64,000 nucleotides of DNA from Brienomyrus brachyistius (Eukaryota > Chordata > Actinopteri > Osteoglossiformes > Mormyridae). The stretch is taken from contig NC_064555.1 of assembly GCF_023856365.1 (NCBI RefSeq), positions 13,419,754 through 13,483,753 of the forward strand, written 5' to 3'. Below, piece by piece: positions 1 through 13,695 of this stretch (within the stretch, counting starts at the first letter, position 1; each line of letters opens with the position of its first letter). The notes beneath the pieces are model-generated. The model saw only the letters and a program-made list of their open reading frames with translations. It had not been told where the DNA came from and did no database searches. Made by a program: the position numbers and the translations under genes.

Positions 1-3000
1 TAAGGGGGGGTCGGTTTAACTGCCATGACATATGTGCATGCCTGCAAGACAAGGGTTTCATTAAGTATTAAAAATATAACCTAATTAAAAATGGGGTTGG
101 GGAAAACATAAAATGAACATTTATACTTCAGTCCAGCTTATAGGCCAATGAATACCCACTAATTAGTTCTTTGGATGTAAATAGCTACACCACAACTTCG
201 CCTATAGAGTTAAGCGAAAGTTTATAGCAATTGTGGCATCACATTTCCAATTATTGATACTTTCGGATGCTTCATAATTTTGATTTGGTTGAGTCTGCAG
301 TGTTAATGTGCCAGGAACGAACACCACTTGCTTTACGATATTACCATATTGCGATTACGTCATGGCTGTGGTGTACACAAAAGAAAAACTCTATTTTAAA
401 GGAGACGGCCCGGTCTGGTCATGGAACTGACGTTGTCTAGTTAAGGTGCTTAAATAAACCGAGCACAATGCAAACCCTTGTCAGGACTGAAAGTGCAGCT
501 AATCGCATTGGCCGAATTAACCCGTTCCCTTATATGAAGAGGGGAGCCTCTTTCTATTCATTCAGCAAGAACACAAGAGCTTTCCAGAAATAAATCTCTA
601 AACGGCACGCTATATCGCCATTACTATACGAAAAAATGCGCAAATTGTATTTCTTTAAGTTGGTAGGTCGTTTGACAAGCAAAGACGAATCCACACACTA
701 TTTTGTTAAAACATGCATGTCTGTTTATTTTTCAAAATTAAAATATAATTACTGATCAAGACGGTCGCGCACTAAGTACAGTGTTCCAGCAGTTTATTGT
801 TAGTACCATGCAGTCATTGTGTGTGTGGTTACGTCAGATCCCACCAAAATCATAAAGTTTTTCGACGTTGGCTTCCTTGCTGATGTAGGCCTGCATGTAA
901 CAAAAACTTCAAACGCGAAAGAAAACACACTGGACTAATTCCACGTGACCACCGCCTAATTCACGACACGGATTACGCACGATAATTGCTTGTGTATGTT
1001 TTATCATTTTGCAATATATTTCGTTAATTGAGTATCAAGAAAATTCTGATATTAGAAAATGGCATAAATACAGAGTTATATGTTTGTACTTGAAGGTATG
1101 GACAAAACTCTTACCGAGTCTGAATAGTTATTCCTATATGGATGCATCTGTTAAATATATCATTAGTAATAACTGTGCCAACATGTGGCTTAAGACTAGG
1201 AAGCTGTGAACCGAATCTCAGACTTTGACACAAAATATTCTAAAACTATGCTATTTCAAAGCGCTGGGATATAAGAAAGGGCCTTCCAGCTGACGTGGAG
1301 TCAGATATTGGGTATAGTAAGACATGGCGCCCAAAATTAATACATATTACTCACACATACACATAAACAAATTCATTTTTTTCTAAGCTTTCATTTAATA
1401 TTGTGACAATGAGTTTTAGGTCTGAATTGGCGGTGAAAAACAACTTTCAATTACGTTAGGAAAGTTTGCAGAAAAAAAGGCATGTAAGTATGCGCTGTAA
1501 TTTATTACACTGCAAAATCCTTGAACTGTTACCTAACAGATTTTCTTGGGATATGGCACGATGAAGCAACTGAGCTGTTTCTTCTTGGTGTAAAGCGAAG
1601 GTTTCATTTTAGCTCTAAAATAACACACATTCCAATTTACGAAAGGGTTATACAAATGCTGTTGGTTGTAGTTTTAACATTGTTGCAGATACGTACAACA
1701 TTGATTTTCTGTCTTTAAATGAACACAAACCAGACAGTATACAGCTGGTACAATAGCAAATATACAAACTTAACTCTAGAAAGCCTCTGCAAGGCTATAT
1801 TCCTGCAATAACATAAAATTTTAATAGCTTATATTTAAGAATAGCTTTCAGAGGTTTTTAAACTGTTAAAATGAAACATTTTTTAGTAAACTACAGGTTT
1901 CATTGGAACCATAGGTTACATTGTAGTAGCGAAATGTTTGCCAGTAGAACAGTACGGGTAACATAACCGTTTGCGTGAGTACGGGCACGGCATATTTACG
2001 TTAAAAACCTACCCTAACTCTCAGTCATCATATATGACCTCAATAACAAAGGGTGATTTTCTCATTATTTAGGTAGCTAGAACATGGGTGGATTTACTGT
2101 TAGATAAGTGGAAAGCACTATATTTCAAGTGTAAAACTGATGCACTTTATGTATTTAGGAAAAATTGCGCAGCTTTTCAGAAGTATTTTAATGAAACCAA
2201 ACCTATAAATTTACACATACAAACTTGCGAGTGAAAGAAATTATGAAATTTCACACCACATGGCATAAAATGAAAATACAGAACATTTAGGTTTTTAAAA
2301 GACACACTGTTGAAGCTTATACACAGTTATTCCATAGGAAAAAACACTTACAAGTAACTCGCATAAACAGATTCTGGGTACAGTGTCACTCAAGCAAGCC
2401 TGCATGCAATGTATTGGCTATTGTATATGGTTTGTGCGCATGTGTGTTGTGCAGGTGTGCAGCCTGTCGGCGATCAAGCTGCGCAAACTTCAATAAAGAA
2501 AAATAATCACGGAAAAGTGTGTGTGTGTGTGAGTGAAACGCTTATTTCTCTATCCCTTGTTGGCGTGCCATTCTCACAAGGCTTGACGGACAACTCGACA
2601 GACAGCGTATTGTTCTCAGGCTTGGCTTGTGGAAAACAACAGGACGATATTGCACACGGTATGCTGTCATTAAGTTTCGTCATTAACCATGATATTCAGT
2701 CAAGTTTGGTTCTCATACGTTGTCTCTTGGCAACGTGAGTTTTTTTTGTGCTAACGAAGTATTGGGTTTAGGAGACGCAGTGAAGTTGGTGATAATGAAC
2801 TTGAGGCATCTCATCACGATTCAGGAGGTCTCCTGTCAACTTCGGTGCGTCTGGGTTCCCATGCATTTGAAGGAGAAAAACGAAGCCATTGTGCCTTATC
2901 CATAGCCCATTAGCCGGCTCTCGCCCTGGCTTCCAAAGAGTCCCGTGGTCCGCCCCTGGTAACCAGACATCGCTGCACTCTCTCTCAGTTGAAAAAGCTT

Positions 3001-6000
3001 ACGAGGCTTAAACCAAATACGAAACAGTAGCTGTATTTATAGTAGTTTGGTTTCTAGGAGGGCGTCCAAAAAATGGTGAGTGGGTGCACCCACTAAGGGG
3101 GGGGGGTAGTTAAAAACCAAGGCTACGTTTTAGAGGGAAGTCAGCAACCGCGCTGGCAAAAGATGAATACCGATTTAAAATAATGTATTCAAAAGAGAGT
3201 TTTATCCCCAAGATGTGATTATTATGATAATCAACCGACCTAGACCCCTTTCGATTCGGATGTCTGCGAGCCTGAACTTGGTACTGACAGTAGAGGGTGA
3301 TTTGCACGGTTTCGCCCTAGTGACCCAAAACTCGCATTCCAAGAATCCGAGATATCCAAGGAGAGACGCGTATATGGGCTGTGTAGACCCTGAAGTTTTT
3401 TTCTCTGGCCGAATAAAATGAGCAGGAATAAAGTTGGTGTTACAAAAACGTGGGGTTGAATGAAGCAATACAATTAGCGTCCCCAAAGGACTGCATTCAA
3501 GTGAAATACGATTGTTTTAACTGCATTTCATTTACTTTACAGATAAAATTATATAAATCAGATCTTAAGTATTTTCGTAACTATAGCACCATAAATGGTG
3601 GCCCTGAGTCTCAATATAGGCCTATACATCTAAAATGATATTTTTGTACATTTTTATTTAATCAATATTAATATTATAACGTTGGCGATATTCATATTAT
3701 TTTTGATGACGAAGTGCGAAAATCTTATACAGTACAATGGAAAATGACCGCGGCAGGAATTTCTGTATCTTACAGACTATAAGAATTTCACGTTATGCAG
3801 ATTTACTTCTTCTTAATTGGGATGGACAGCGTCACATAGAAGAGCAGACGGTGAAAGGTAAATGGGAGCGAGGTGGTGGGAAACTGGTCAGGAATATCTT
3901 AATATTCCCCCATCCTTCCCAGTATTTCAGAGGGTGGGGAAATGTAGCCGCATTGTGTCATAGAGGGGTGGGCCTTAGCGATGATATATGTTTTTGGCAT
4001 AAGTGGTTAAGTCCACAGCCTCCCCGATACAGGGGACAGTGTGTCGCGATGCTTGTCGTGGCAGGCGCGCCGAGCCGTTTTTCTTTCCCTAGGGGAGGAG
4101 AAACTTATCAGCATGGAAAATCATCATGATAATAATAATAATAAAAAAAAGGGGAACCCGGTCTAGAAAAGCTGAATGGATGGGGCCAGTGCGACGTCAC
4201 GGCAAGCCGCAGCCACGAAGCACAAAACCAAGCGGAGAGCGACCCGCGGGAGCTCAGTTATTATACGTCGCCAGGTTTGTTCGGTTGACGGTTGTGGACC
4301 GCGTATGACAAATCCCTGGATCCTCGCAAGTCCACGGGGAGGGGTAAGTGCATCCTACTTGCAGAGAAATGTGCGTATTATGATTACTAACAAAAATAAC
4401 GTAGGACGCAATGTCCGGATCCTCTAACGCAAAGCGCACGGCTCAAATATTTCTCATTCCGCGGCGTGGCACGCGCCGGGGCTCCTGCGTATCTGGGCAC
4501 GAGCGCTGGAGGTTCCTTTGGCAGCATGCTAAGACTGAAACGGTACGTGAATATCACAATATGATAGAGGGAGTAATATTTATAATTACTCTGCTTCTAT
4601 AAGGAATAGTATTCATTGAACGGAACGAATACTAAATCATCCATTTTGCCTCTTGGTTTGTATCAAATTTCGGTAATACCACAGCAATATGGTAAATTAG
4701 CAGGGTGACTAAATGCAAATTTGCGCAAGGTGTAGTAGTTTCTAATGTCAATTCCTCTTTAAGTTTTGCAGTGAAGAGGAAATTGAGTTGGAACGCCAGG
4801 CTCTCGTCCGACCGGATTAAAATAGTCTGGAGGCACACGTCCTTCTCCTCTTTCTTCGGGCATCTGTCATTCACTTTTAATATTTATATTTTACTGATTA
4901 AATTAGGTGAAGAAGAAAAGTCGAGGCTCTTTTCAATCCATGAGATATTCAGTCGAGGAAGGAGATTACTACATCCGTCAACACAATTCTTGCGACTACT
5001 CTACTCATCCTGTCTACTAAAGACGTCTCCATAAAGAGAAAGTCTAACATCTGTTATACCCGCCATAAAGAAATGGTATCATATTCATTTATTTACCTGA
5101 GGTCTTCCATAGTTATAGCCAAATAGTGAAGATAGTTATATATGTAAATATAAAAAGATGCTGAAATGTTAAAATGATTACATTTATGCATTTTCATTCG
5201 GCGCACGTCTAACAGAGAAAAGGCTTTTAGGGCACGCAAACTACATAAAATAAAAAATAATCCCTCGCACCCGTTTTGGCCAGTAGGCTACTACTTCGCA
5301 AAACAGGCCTCTGCACTGTACAAAATGTGTTGTTCATCCTCATGAAAAAACATGAACTGATCCACTTCCAACTACGCACAAAACATTTTTCACGCATTAC
5401 GAGAATCAGTCATCAGTTGCTCTGTGACCGACCAATTAATGGCCTAGAGGTATTCCCGTGTTAGGATTTACCTCGTGTCATATACATTTACGATATAAGG
5501 CAAATTATTTTAACGATATCATTTCGTAATTTCAAATACAAGATCTGTCACGTATAATAGTTCAAAAGAAAGTGCTTCAAAATCGTTAACCGCCGTGGTC
5601 AGTCCATTTACAATAAGTGAATTTAATCTAACGTAAAACACATATTCCAATAAAGAACGATTAAAAAGGAATATGTTGCAGAAATGCATGCTATACCATC
5701 TGTTTTACTAGCGTAAAAACGATTAAATCAAACCAATAAGATTGAATGCATGCCTTTTGACAACACGAGATTAAAAAGCAACAAGCTTATTCGGACACTT
5801 ACGTAAGGCATTTAACCTTTAAAACACGCGGTTGTAAGCGGACGTGGATGACTTGCCCCTATTGTAAATTTTTAAAACAATCATTTTAATGCTTTCACGG
5901 TTGTTGTTGTCCTATACAATATTGGCGGTACGAACTGAATATTTTAATTAACTCTGGTACATGTAGGTGTCATGTAGGTGGCTTTTTTTCTGGCATACAC

Positions 6001-9000
6001 TTCGGGCTTCTAATATGTAATGGAAAGCACCGAAGCTATCAAAACCGGTCTGCAAAATAACTGGTTTAAAACAACCCACAAAATAGCCGGTTTTGAACAG
6101 AAGTGTGAGTTATTTCAGAGTTGCCTCTTTTAATGTTGTACTTGAATTGTTCTAGGAAGGAAGATACACATCGGAATCCGCAGCTGCTTATATACCTCGG
6201 TCCTTAAAACCAAACACGAATGTAAAATTTCACACAAGGGTAGGCCTATTATTTGTACTTAAATAACCCCGTATTGTTGTTTTAACTCTAGACATATTGA
6301 TCACATTATTTTGGGAAAGTGTTATGCACAGAATTTTATCATTTATTTTCCATATAAAGGGTTTTTCACGCAATAGCCGAGTGGGCCAGTGCTCTTGATA
6401 ATTCCCGAATCGCTGAATAATAATTAACCATTGTCGGTGGATTGTTGATACTGTGGAGATCCACCGAGTAATGTAATTATGTCTTACATTTGTTGTGAAT
6501 GATATAAACAATTTGTTATGTATTGAAATGGTTTGAAATAGAACTTAACGCTGATTTTTTAAAATCAGTTTTATAGCGCTATTAATCCACGGAGATATAG
6601 CATGCGTTCATAATGTTCACATATAATATAAAAATTTGTGTCATTTTATAATCAAAATTATTTATAAAGATATTGAAAATAATGCTAACGTCAACATAAA
6701 GTTTGGGAATACCCTTTAATTACAAAATACGAAATAAGCGAGCCACACACATTGCAAATTTATTTCACCATGAGAATTAGTGAGATTGTTGAATAGGATG
6801 CCTGAAAATTACTGCGGGTGCGAAGGTGATATCAAAACGAACAATTTTACCTCTAACTTGGGCTATTAGTTAACCTTTTTACTTATTTAATATTAATTAA
6901 GAGGGATACACAAGGCCTAAGTTTTCAAGAAGCGATATCACATTTCATTCACTCTGTTAGATTCATAGGGTGTTCATAGCGATTTCTTTCATTTTCTACA
7001 GCTATGCATCATACGTTATTTAGAGTATAGTAAATTGGTCAACAACCAGCAAGGTCATGAACCGACAGAATTGACACAAATTTATATGACATACCATTTA
7101 TTTAAAGTACAATGAAAAATATTCACCTTCGTCCACCATTGGTTTGCATTTTAATTTACGGCCTAGATGGTGTACAACCACTTGACGGGCGTGTGTTTGT
7201 GATCGCGACCTGCATTAGCCTGTATACATGCAGCCTTTGTAACCATTTCCATACTCCATCCAGCAAAGATCAGGCTATACGTGTATTACCTGGAAGGGCT
7301 TAACATTAGAAATAATACAATTGCATAATATTAAAGTAACAATTGTAACAATTGAGAAACAGCACAAAAAAATCTAGGCCTGTAAGTTGCTTGTTGCGTT
7401 AAATTAGCACTCTGGGTTATGCATTTTAAGCGAGACACAGGCGTCACAAAATTGAGCCACACTAAAACACTGCGGGAATATACATATGTTCACAAAAATG
7501 GTAGCCGAGTCAAGCCGATATAATTTGCTGTTTATTGTATTTCAGGACTTTTCCCGAGGAAATTACTGAGCTGGCAGATCACGTGATTCAGGTAACCTTC
7601 AGAAGCACAGATAATTACCTCTCATATTTGAAATCATTGAAATTGGGCTATTTTTGGAATAACCGGCTGTCATATTGGTGCTTCTCTTTATGCCTTATTT
7701 CAATGGGCCGCAGTCTTTAAACAATCACTTAGTGAGCGGAAATACTTCATGTTTTAAATTTAAAAGGGATGGCTGTTCTTCCTCATGTCCCTATCCGTAC
7801 TTAGAGATTAAGCTGTATTATATGAAACAAAAACATACATTTAATAGGCCTAACATCCGTATATATAAAATGTATTACATACACTTATTTCGCAGTTGAA
7901 ACTTTATAACAGTAATGGAAGAAATATTAGATATGATATTGTATTATGAAAAGTTTGTATTCATGTTATAATAAATACACATGCTGTACCGCAGGTAGTA
8001 GCTGTTACATAAGATTTCATTTTAGACAAAGACCTGTAACTTTTATTTAAAGCAATTCCGATAGTGAACTACTTCGGAGAGAACAGACGCAAATACAACA
8101 CGTAATTGCACGACCTGCAGTTAATCAACTAAAAAAATTGCTAATCAGATAGTTCTCTATTTGCAAAAGAATATTTTTCCCAGTCGCATAACAATGAATA
8201 AAACATGTTTTGTAATGGCAAATGCGGACGATTACTTTAGCTTTATCGATGTTGGTCTACATAAAAATGAGATATAAAAATTATAGCAAAATCCTGTCAT
8301 CGCGTAACAGGTGCATAATCTAAAACCATTAATTACAGGCTACATTTAAACAGCAATTACGTCCCCTGTTTTGAATGCTGACAAGTGTTTCCGCATTTAA
8401 CGGACATTTAAAAATAACTCGTCATTTATGCTAGCGTATATGATTGTAGTATTGTTTTCTGCCAACGGGAAATTGGTCTGTATATCAAGACAGTATTTAG
8501 TAGTAAGAAAATGTGCATGTAGGCTAACTGAGTACAGTAATGCAAGTATTTAGAAAATATTGATTTCATATTAAATGTTTGTGCCGTATGACACGTCTAT
8601 TTTTCGGGCCACAGAAACTTCCATGATAACGGCAATGAAAGGCTCCTTAATTTTTCTAGTGATCAAACGAATAAGTCATAATAGGCTACTGGCACAAAGA
8701 ATACAAATACATTATAGCATATTGCATGTTTGAATATCAGCGGATTTTACAAGTTAAAACTCTACACACAAAACACAAAAGTGATCCGTGTATCCGCATC
8801 TTCACATGTATCATATCATAATCAATTATTCTGCATAATCAAGTCATATAAAACACACATAAGTGTCCGTTTAGTTTTTTTTTTAACGGATATCATTGTG
8901 ATTAATAATAGCGCCGGAATCCTGCTGTGACGCATAGAAATCTTGATCCGACATTTTAGAGAAAATAGGCCCAAGTGCTTAAAGACCATAAACCTGCCGT

Positions 9001-9120
9001 AGATTTAATTAGGAAGTATTTCAGTTCCTACTTATTTCGGCAATCATCGCCACTTTCAAGACCCAAACAACGGCAAGGCCTTCAGAAGGATAAATTACAG
9101 TTTGTACCCCGCCACCATAT
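1..9120. other. AT-rich, repeat-poor intergenic sequence
   Basis: No coding region, RNA gene or transposon copy was recognised here. Open frames are short (at most about 110 codons), have no family signature and overlap on both strands. The base composition is visibly AT-rich and the long poly-C/poly-G runs common further right are almost absent, apart from a G run near 3100-3109. By position this is the 5' side of the mir-9 hairpin, so it may hold the host transcript's upstream exons, promoter or enhancers. That is inferred from synteny only; no splice structure could be established. Confidence 0.6.
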
Positions 9121-9124
9121 CCAT

Positions 9125-9660
9125 CAGATAAGAATAATATAAAACGCCCGTCAAAAATAAGTAGGCACGTCGTTAGGCTAAAAGACGTCACTCCGGCAAG
9201 TTAGCCAATGGCAGCGCAGTGTTGGATTAGTTTAGTCAATGAATGAAGCGCCCCTTGACGATTCAGCATGTGGGTCGGCGCGCTGCAGATAATACGGGTG
9301 CATCTGGATCAGTGCCCCTTTCAGGCCGCTTACTGCGGCAAAACGGCCGCCCGAGTCTATCGTACACATGGTCTGTTTTTGTGCGTTTGCGTTGCTCATT
9401 TTTGCTTCGTTCATTTTTCTGTTTGCACAATAATGAGAAATCCGTCTGTTTGTGAGCAGCACAACACGTGGTTTCCTGAATTGCTGCTTGCAAATGGCAT
9501 ATATTGTCTGCAGCCGCGTAGTAGTACGTTGATGAGGCTTTTGTCAAGTGAGCATTGCGGGTTGCTGTCCGCAGGCGCGAGTGCTGAATGTCCGCTCGTG
9601 CAGCACCAAGACAGAATCAGCTGAAAACGAGAAAACCGATCGACGGACGACAAAAATATT
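9125..9660 (+). promoter_or_regulatory. Candidate promoter / CpG-richer patch upstream of mir-9
   Basis: A GC-richer island with many CpG dinucleotides stands out between AT-rich flanks. It holds a TATA-like ATATAAAA near 9138, a CRE-type half site GACGTCAC near 9185 and a CCAAT box (GCCAATGG) near 9203. These lie in promoter-like order on the + strand, about 3.3 kb before the mir-9 hairpin. Inference: this could be the start of a mir-9 host lncRNA. No transcript evidence is available from sequence, and the boundaries are approximate. Confidence 0.3.
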
Positions 9661-9949
9661 CATCATATGAGTGGAGAGTAGACAATTTTGTGCATCATTT
9701 AGTTCGTAATTGTCTAGTTTTATTTATAAGCACTCACGTACATTCATTTATATATCTGAAAATAATATTTCAGCTGAAAAGGTCAATTCATCAATATCAA
9801 TATGAAATCATTACTTAATAAAAAATAACTCGAAAACTTTTATTTGGGAATCATTGTTCTTAGTATTTAGTTGACAAATGTACTCAGAGTACAGATTTTG
9901 ATATCTACTAGTAATCTTAATTATAATTAATTTATTAATGTCTGTACAA

Positions 9950-10003
9950 ACACCCCCTGGAACCCATAAGGATAAGCAGTTTGGAAAATGGATGGATATA
10001 TGT
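9950..10003 (+). repeat. SINE tail fragment (ATGG-tailed family)
   Basis: The segment has the 3' end of the ATGG-tailed SINE also present at 48347-48691: CCCCCTGGAACCC, then GGATAAGC(A/G)GTTTGGAAA and ATGGATGGAT. Only the last 50 or so bases are present, so this is a truncated or decayed copy. Confidence 0.7.
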
Positions 10004-10204
10004 TTATATAAACATTTAATATAATTCTATCGTTATTAATTAGTATTCATTTGTCCATATTTAAAATGATTATGCAAAATCTTGTGAAATAAATGCTTTT
10101 GCACTGAATTTAAAACATCACTGAAAACTGCTTAAATGTAAGCAGTGATTTTCATTAATCCAGGCAAAAATCAAAAGAGATCAGAAAATTGTGGAAATGT
10201 AGTT

Positions 10205-10300
10205 AGTGGGGGAGGGGGGGTGATTGTTGTCTTGTAACCGGGAGGCTGTTGGTTCGAGTGCAGAGAGAGGAATCTACTATACTGTATCTAAACGCTGACC
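10205..10300 (+). repeat. Degenerate tRNA-derived SINE fragment
   Basis: A Pol III B-box-like GGTTCGAGTGC follows a GTAACCGGGAGGCTGTT stretch, as in the second half of the tRNA head of fish SINEs of the type seen at 14003-14200. No A box and no clear 3' tail are visible, so this is a fragment. Confidence 0.4.
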
Positions 10301-12540
10301 ATCCCATTAAAATGCCTAGTTCTTTACACCACATCAGGTGCAAAACATCTTCTAAATACGGCATGGAGTTTTATTGGAACCAAGTTTGCTGTGGATAATT
10401 TTTGTTCTGTGCCTGGGTATTAGTTTATATAGACTGTGAGGATCAATATACGTAACTAAATGTAAACTGTAGAAACACCAGTGGTGTCATGGATAAGTAA
10501 CACTGATGCTTATCAGCGCTCAGCAAATTCTTGTCAGCAAGTTTTGGTTTGCTTTGTTTTTTTGCTCTGAAGTGCTAACTTCGAAAATTCGAATGTTTTT
10601 CTCTCCAAAGAATTATTTTAACTGTTGGTGTCGAGTTCAGCTGTATGTCACTCAGATAAAAATGTCATGCAGAGTATTAAGGGTAAAAGCACTGTAGGCT
10701 GTTAATTTAAGTTTGCAAGCCTGCACAGGTCTGTGTTAGGCTCTCTGCCTCAGATCCTGTTTGAGTAAAAGCTATACAATTAGCAAACTCATTACTCTTT
10801 GTAGGTGTTTGTGTGTGTGTGATTGTAAGGAATCCTGTGTAGGGGCCTGAAGTCCTTGTTTACTGACGTGGGTTTCTGTGAAAATCTGGCGCAAATGCAG
10901 GCAGTGGTGTTGGAGGTGTGAGCGATGAATTTCGGACGTGCTTGTTGTGTGCGCGATAGAAATAGATTTTATTTGTGTATGTTTGAGTTAGAACGAAATA
11001 CTAGGATTGCTGTGCATGAGAGAGGGCCTGTGTTGGGCTTTTTGTAATGACATCCTCTGTACTCAGATGCTCGACACAAATGCAGTTGCCGTCAGCATGC
11101 TGATCAAATAGGGAAACATGCTCGCTTTTGTCTGTCACGCATGAAAAGCTGTTTTGGCTTACATACAAGCCCAGGTCTTTCGGGAAGGCGTCGCGATTTC
11201 AGGAACTGCGTGAAACAGCCTCTGATTCTGCTCAACTTCAGAGAGACCCAACTGGACGCTACTGCTGCTGTCGGCATAGGGGTCAGATGGACACACAGGG
11301 ATTCTGGGACGGCGGTCACTTACGCAAGGCAGGACTAGGATCAACGCTTCTTAAGCTCAGAGTATTGGTGTGTGAGGCAGAAGGCCTAGAGATCACGTGA
11401 CCAGAAGAGTGGGAATCCTGGTTACCTGCCTTTCCATTAATTTTTTTTAATAGTTATTTGTGGCCAATTCAGGCCTGTATGGAGCTGAGGGAATGAACAT
11501 GAATCAAGATGGTGTCCCTGTGTATGTGTGTGTCTCAGAGGAGGACAGGCTTACATGCAGCATAGGTTGGGCTTTTCATAGAGAGACACTAATCGCTACA
11601 GGTTGGAGGCCTGCAGTCTTCCCCACGTGGGGGCCGCAGCAGAACACGCTGGTTCCTTAACGACAGAACACGCTGACCGCTTTGGCTCTGTGGGACCGTG
11701 TGGGACCACAGCACATTTGGCGAGCGGGCCAGTGGGACAGATGGGATGCATGATGTCTGCACATTCGCAGTCCTCCCCGAATGCAGCATGCGATCTTTAT
11801 CTGACAGGCCTGACTTTGCTCGTTCCTGGATCAGTGTCGAGTCTCGCTTGGTGATGTCGGTAATCGGGTCTGGTTTGGCGATTCTGTATTAAACAGGAGC
11901 ACATCAAAACTTTATATACTGTTTTTTTACAACTGTTGTAAAAAAAAAGCTCTCTCATTGAACAGTTTTAGATTTGCGAGAGGATAGTTTGAAGCCCATA
12001 TTCCTTGCTAAGAGGAAATTGCTCTGTGGCTGTCAGGCAGATTCCAAAGCCAGCTGCCCCAGCATCGGCTGGCTGTGAACCACACATCGCGGCTGAGATT
12101 TGATCGGGAGCAGGATCATTAAGCCAACGTGCTGCTTGACGTCCAAACCGATTAGGCCTGGGAGTAGGCAGTGCTCATTAAAGATATTAAGGCTGTAATG
12201 TGCTCAAAGACAGGTATTGGGCTGCACTTTAGCATTAGCTATTGACTAATTTGAAAAAAATCCATCAAAGATCTGAGACATCTGAATGTCTTGGCATGAA
12301 ACACCTATTAACCAAATCATTCCTGCTCAGGTTTGACACCTACTACAACATTCTAAGTAGGCTACCCCAGATCCCAAATGCATTAACCAGATAAGTTCAC
12401 ACTGTAAACACTATAGCTTCAGTTTCAACACACTGCGATCTGCCTTTGATATCAGCCATTTGATATCTGCCGGTTCCGCGTTTCACCTGGTTCTCCTTTA
12501 TTTATAGACCTGCATCCACACAGACGTTTGGGTGGCCTGA
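10301..12540. other. 5' flank of the mir-9 hairpin
   Basis: No coding exon or transposon is recognised. There is a progressive rise in GC content and short TG-rich stretches (about 10800-10830, 11515-11535). If the microRNA is processed from a spliced lncRNA as in mammals, this would be intron or exon of that transcript; the sequence alone does not say which. Confidence 0.5.
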
Positions 12541-12554
12541 GGGGTTGGTTGTTA

Positions 12555-12577
12555 TCTTTGGTTATCTAGCTGTATGA
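12555..12577 (+). ncRNA. miR-9-5p: mature miR-9-5p
   Basis: These 23 nucleotides match canonical miR-9-5p, with seed CTTTGGT at positions 2-8. This is normally the dominant guide strand in vertebrate brain. Confidence 0.95.
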
Positions 12578-12593
12578 GTGGTGTACATTCTTC

Positions 12594-12615
12594 ATAAAGC
12601 TAGATAACCGAAAGT
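12594..12615 (+). ncRNA. miR-9-3p: mature miR-9-3p (miR-9*)
   Basis: These 22 nucleotides match canonical miR-9-3p, with seed TAAAGCT at positions 2-8. The 3p arm is also loaded and functional in vertebrate neural tissue, so full conservation of both arms is expected. Confidence 0.93.
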
Positions 12616-12649
12616 AACAAGAATCCCATTACACTCCTGAAAGGCAATG

Positions 12650-13678
12650 GGATCCCCCCCCCCCCGGCATCTTACAGACCCCCCCACGTTCTTCGACAGG
12701 CCGAGGGGTCGATGTACAGTCAGCGGAGAAGCCTGAAAGGTAAGGTGTCTGCCTGGAACGTCACAGGTCCCCACACAGACCACCCGGACGCGTCTCATGT
12801 ATGTTAATCAAAACTGTGGCCCCGCCCAATGACTCCCGATTGATCCTACTTAGGGATGGACGGACACGTTGGCTGTTGTCCACCTTAGAGCCGCGTCCCG
12901 CGTTTAGCCTTCATGGCCCCTCCTTTGCGCCCTACACTGGGACTGTGTGCTCACTGGAAGCCATCAGGGCAGGAGGTAACATCCATTCAGGGAAGCACGA
13001 GCGTATAATCACCTTAGAGCCCATCTGAGCGCCGAAGGCCCCCTTGTACTGGCCGCCCCCCATCCGTTGGGCCTCTTCAGCAGATTGCCGCAGCGTAGCC
13101 CCTTGTAAGCTTCTTATACCCCCCCCACCCCCTGGGCAGCATGCTGGAGCTCACAACCCACATCAAGCGCCCACACTGAGCCCGGCCCAGGGGCCTCTTA
13201 AGTGTGACGTGATGGAGCCTGGCCAGCTCCACCCCCCGCTCAGGGACACGCCGGGAGCCCTGGTCGTTTTTGGGGTGGGGGATGGGGGGGGCGGTTCCCG
13301 TCCACGCATATGGGTACCGATGGGACCGCATGGAGCAGCAGTTGGGAGGTGTCGGTTTGGGTCTGCAGGGTGCCAATGACCAATTAGGACTTGCTGAAAG
13401 AGGGGCATATGCTGCCCTAATAGTGTCCTGGCGCCAGCCTGCTCCGTTCCCGCCGAGCTGTGATTCCGCGTCAGCGCCCCCCTTGGCAGGCAGTTAGCGA
13501 GCTCCTCTGTGATCTCCTCGGTGGACCTGCCGCTCAGAGGAGCATTTCCTCCATCCCTCGAGAGGCACTCAGCTTCAGGGATAGATCCAAGATGGCCGCG
13601 TGAACTACTTTTTCAGCAGCCGATGACGGCACCAGTAGAGTCAAACAACATATGAGTGACATGGGGTTTTGGTGCGAT
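12650..13678. other. 3' flank of mir-9, GC-rich, no gene recognised
   Basis: A poly-C run lies at about 12654-12665, only 30 bp after the hairpin base, followed by GC-rich sequence with further C and G runs. Several frames are open on both strands at once, as expected from composition. None has a recognisable protein signature. Confidence 0.5.
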
Positions 13679-13695
13679 GGCTCCCCCTACAGGCC
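13679..13695 (-). promoter_or_regulatory. Weak CTCF-like motif
   Basis: On the - strand the site reads GGCCTGTAGGGGGAGCC, which resembles the CTCF core (CCASYAGRKGGCRS) with two mismatches. It is the weakest of a series of similarly oriented motifs between mir-9 and rhbg. Confidence 0.25.

Larger units (their letters stand above)
12541..12628 (+). ncRNA. mir9-1: microRNA-9 precursor (mir-9-1 type)
   Basis: A stem-loop with a 5p arm beginning TCTTTGGTTATCTAGC and a 3p arm beginning ATAAAGCTAGATAACC. The arms pair along the whole mature region, separated by a GTGGTGTACATTCTTC terminal loop, and the stem continues outward (GGGGTTGGTTGTTA with TAACAAGAATCCC). miR-9 is a deeply conserved brain microRNA that represses targets such as REST, HES and TLX/NR2E1 factors and promotes neurogenesis. 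Vertebrates have several paralogous loci. The stem start GGGGTTGGTTGTTATC and loop start GTGGTGT resemble human mir-9-1, and the neighbouring rhbg on the opposite strand supports the mir9-1 assignment. The transcript is expected to be Pol II, capped and cleaved by Drosha and Dicer. Confidence 0.96.
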
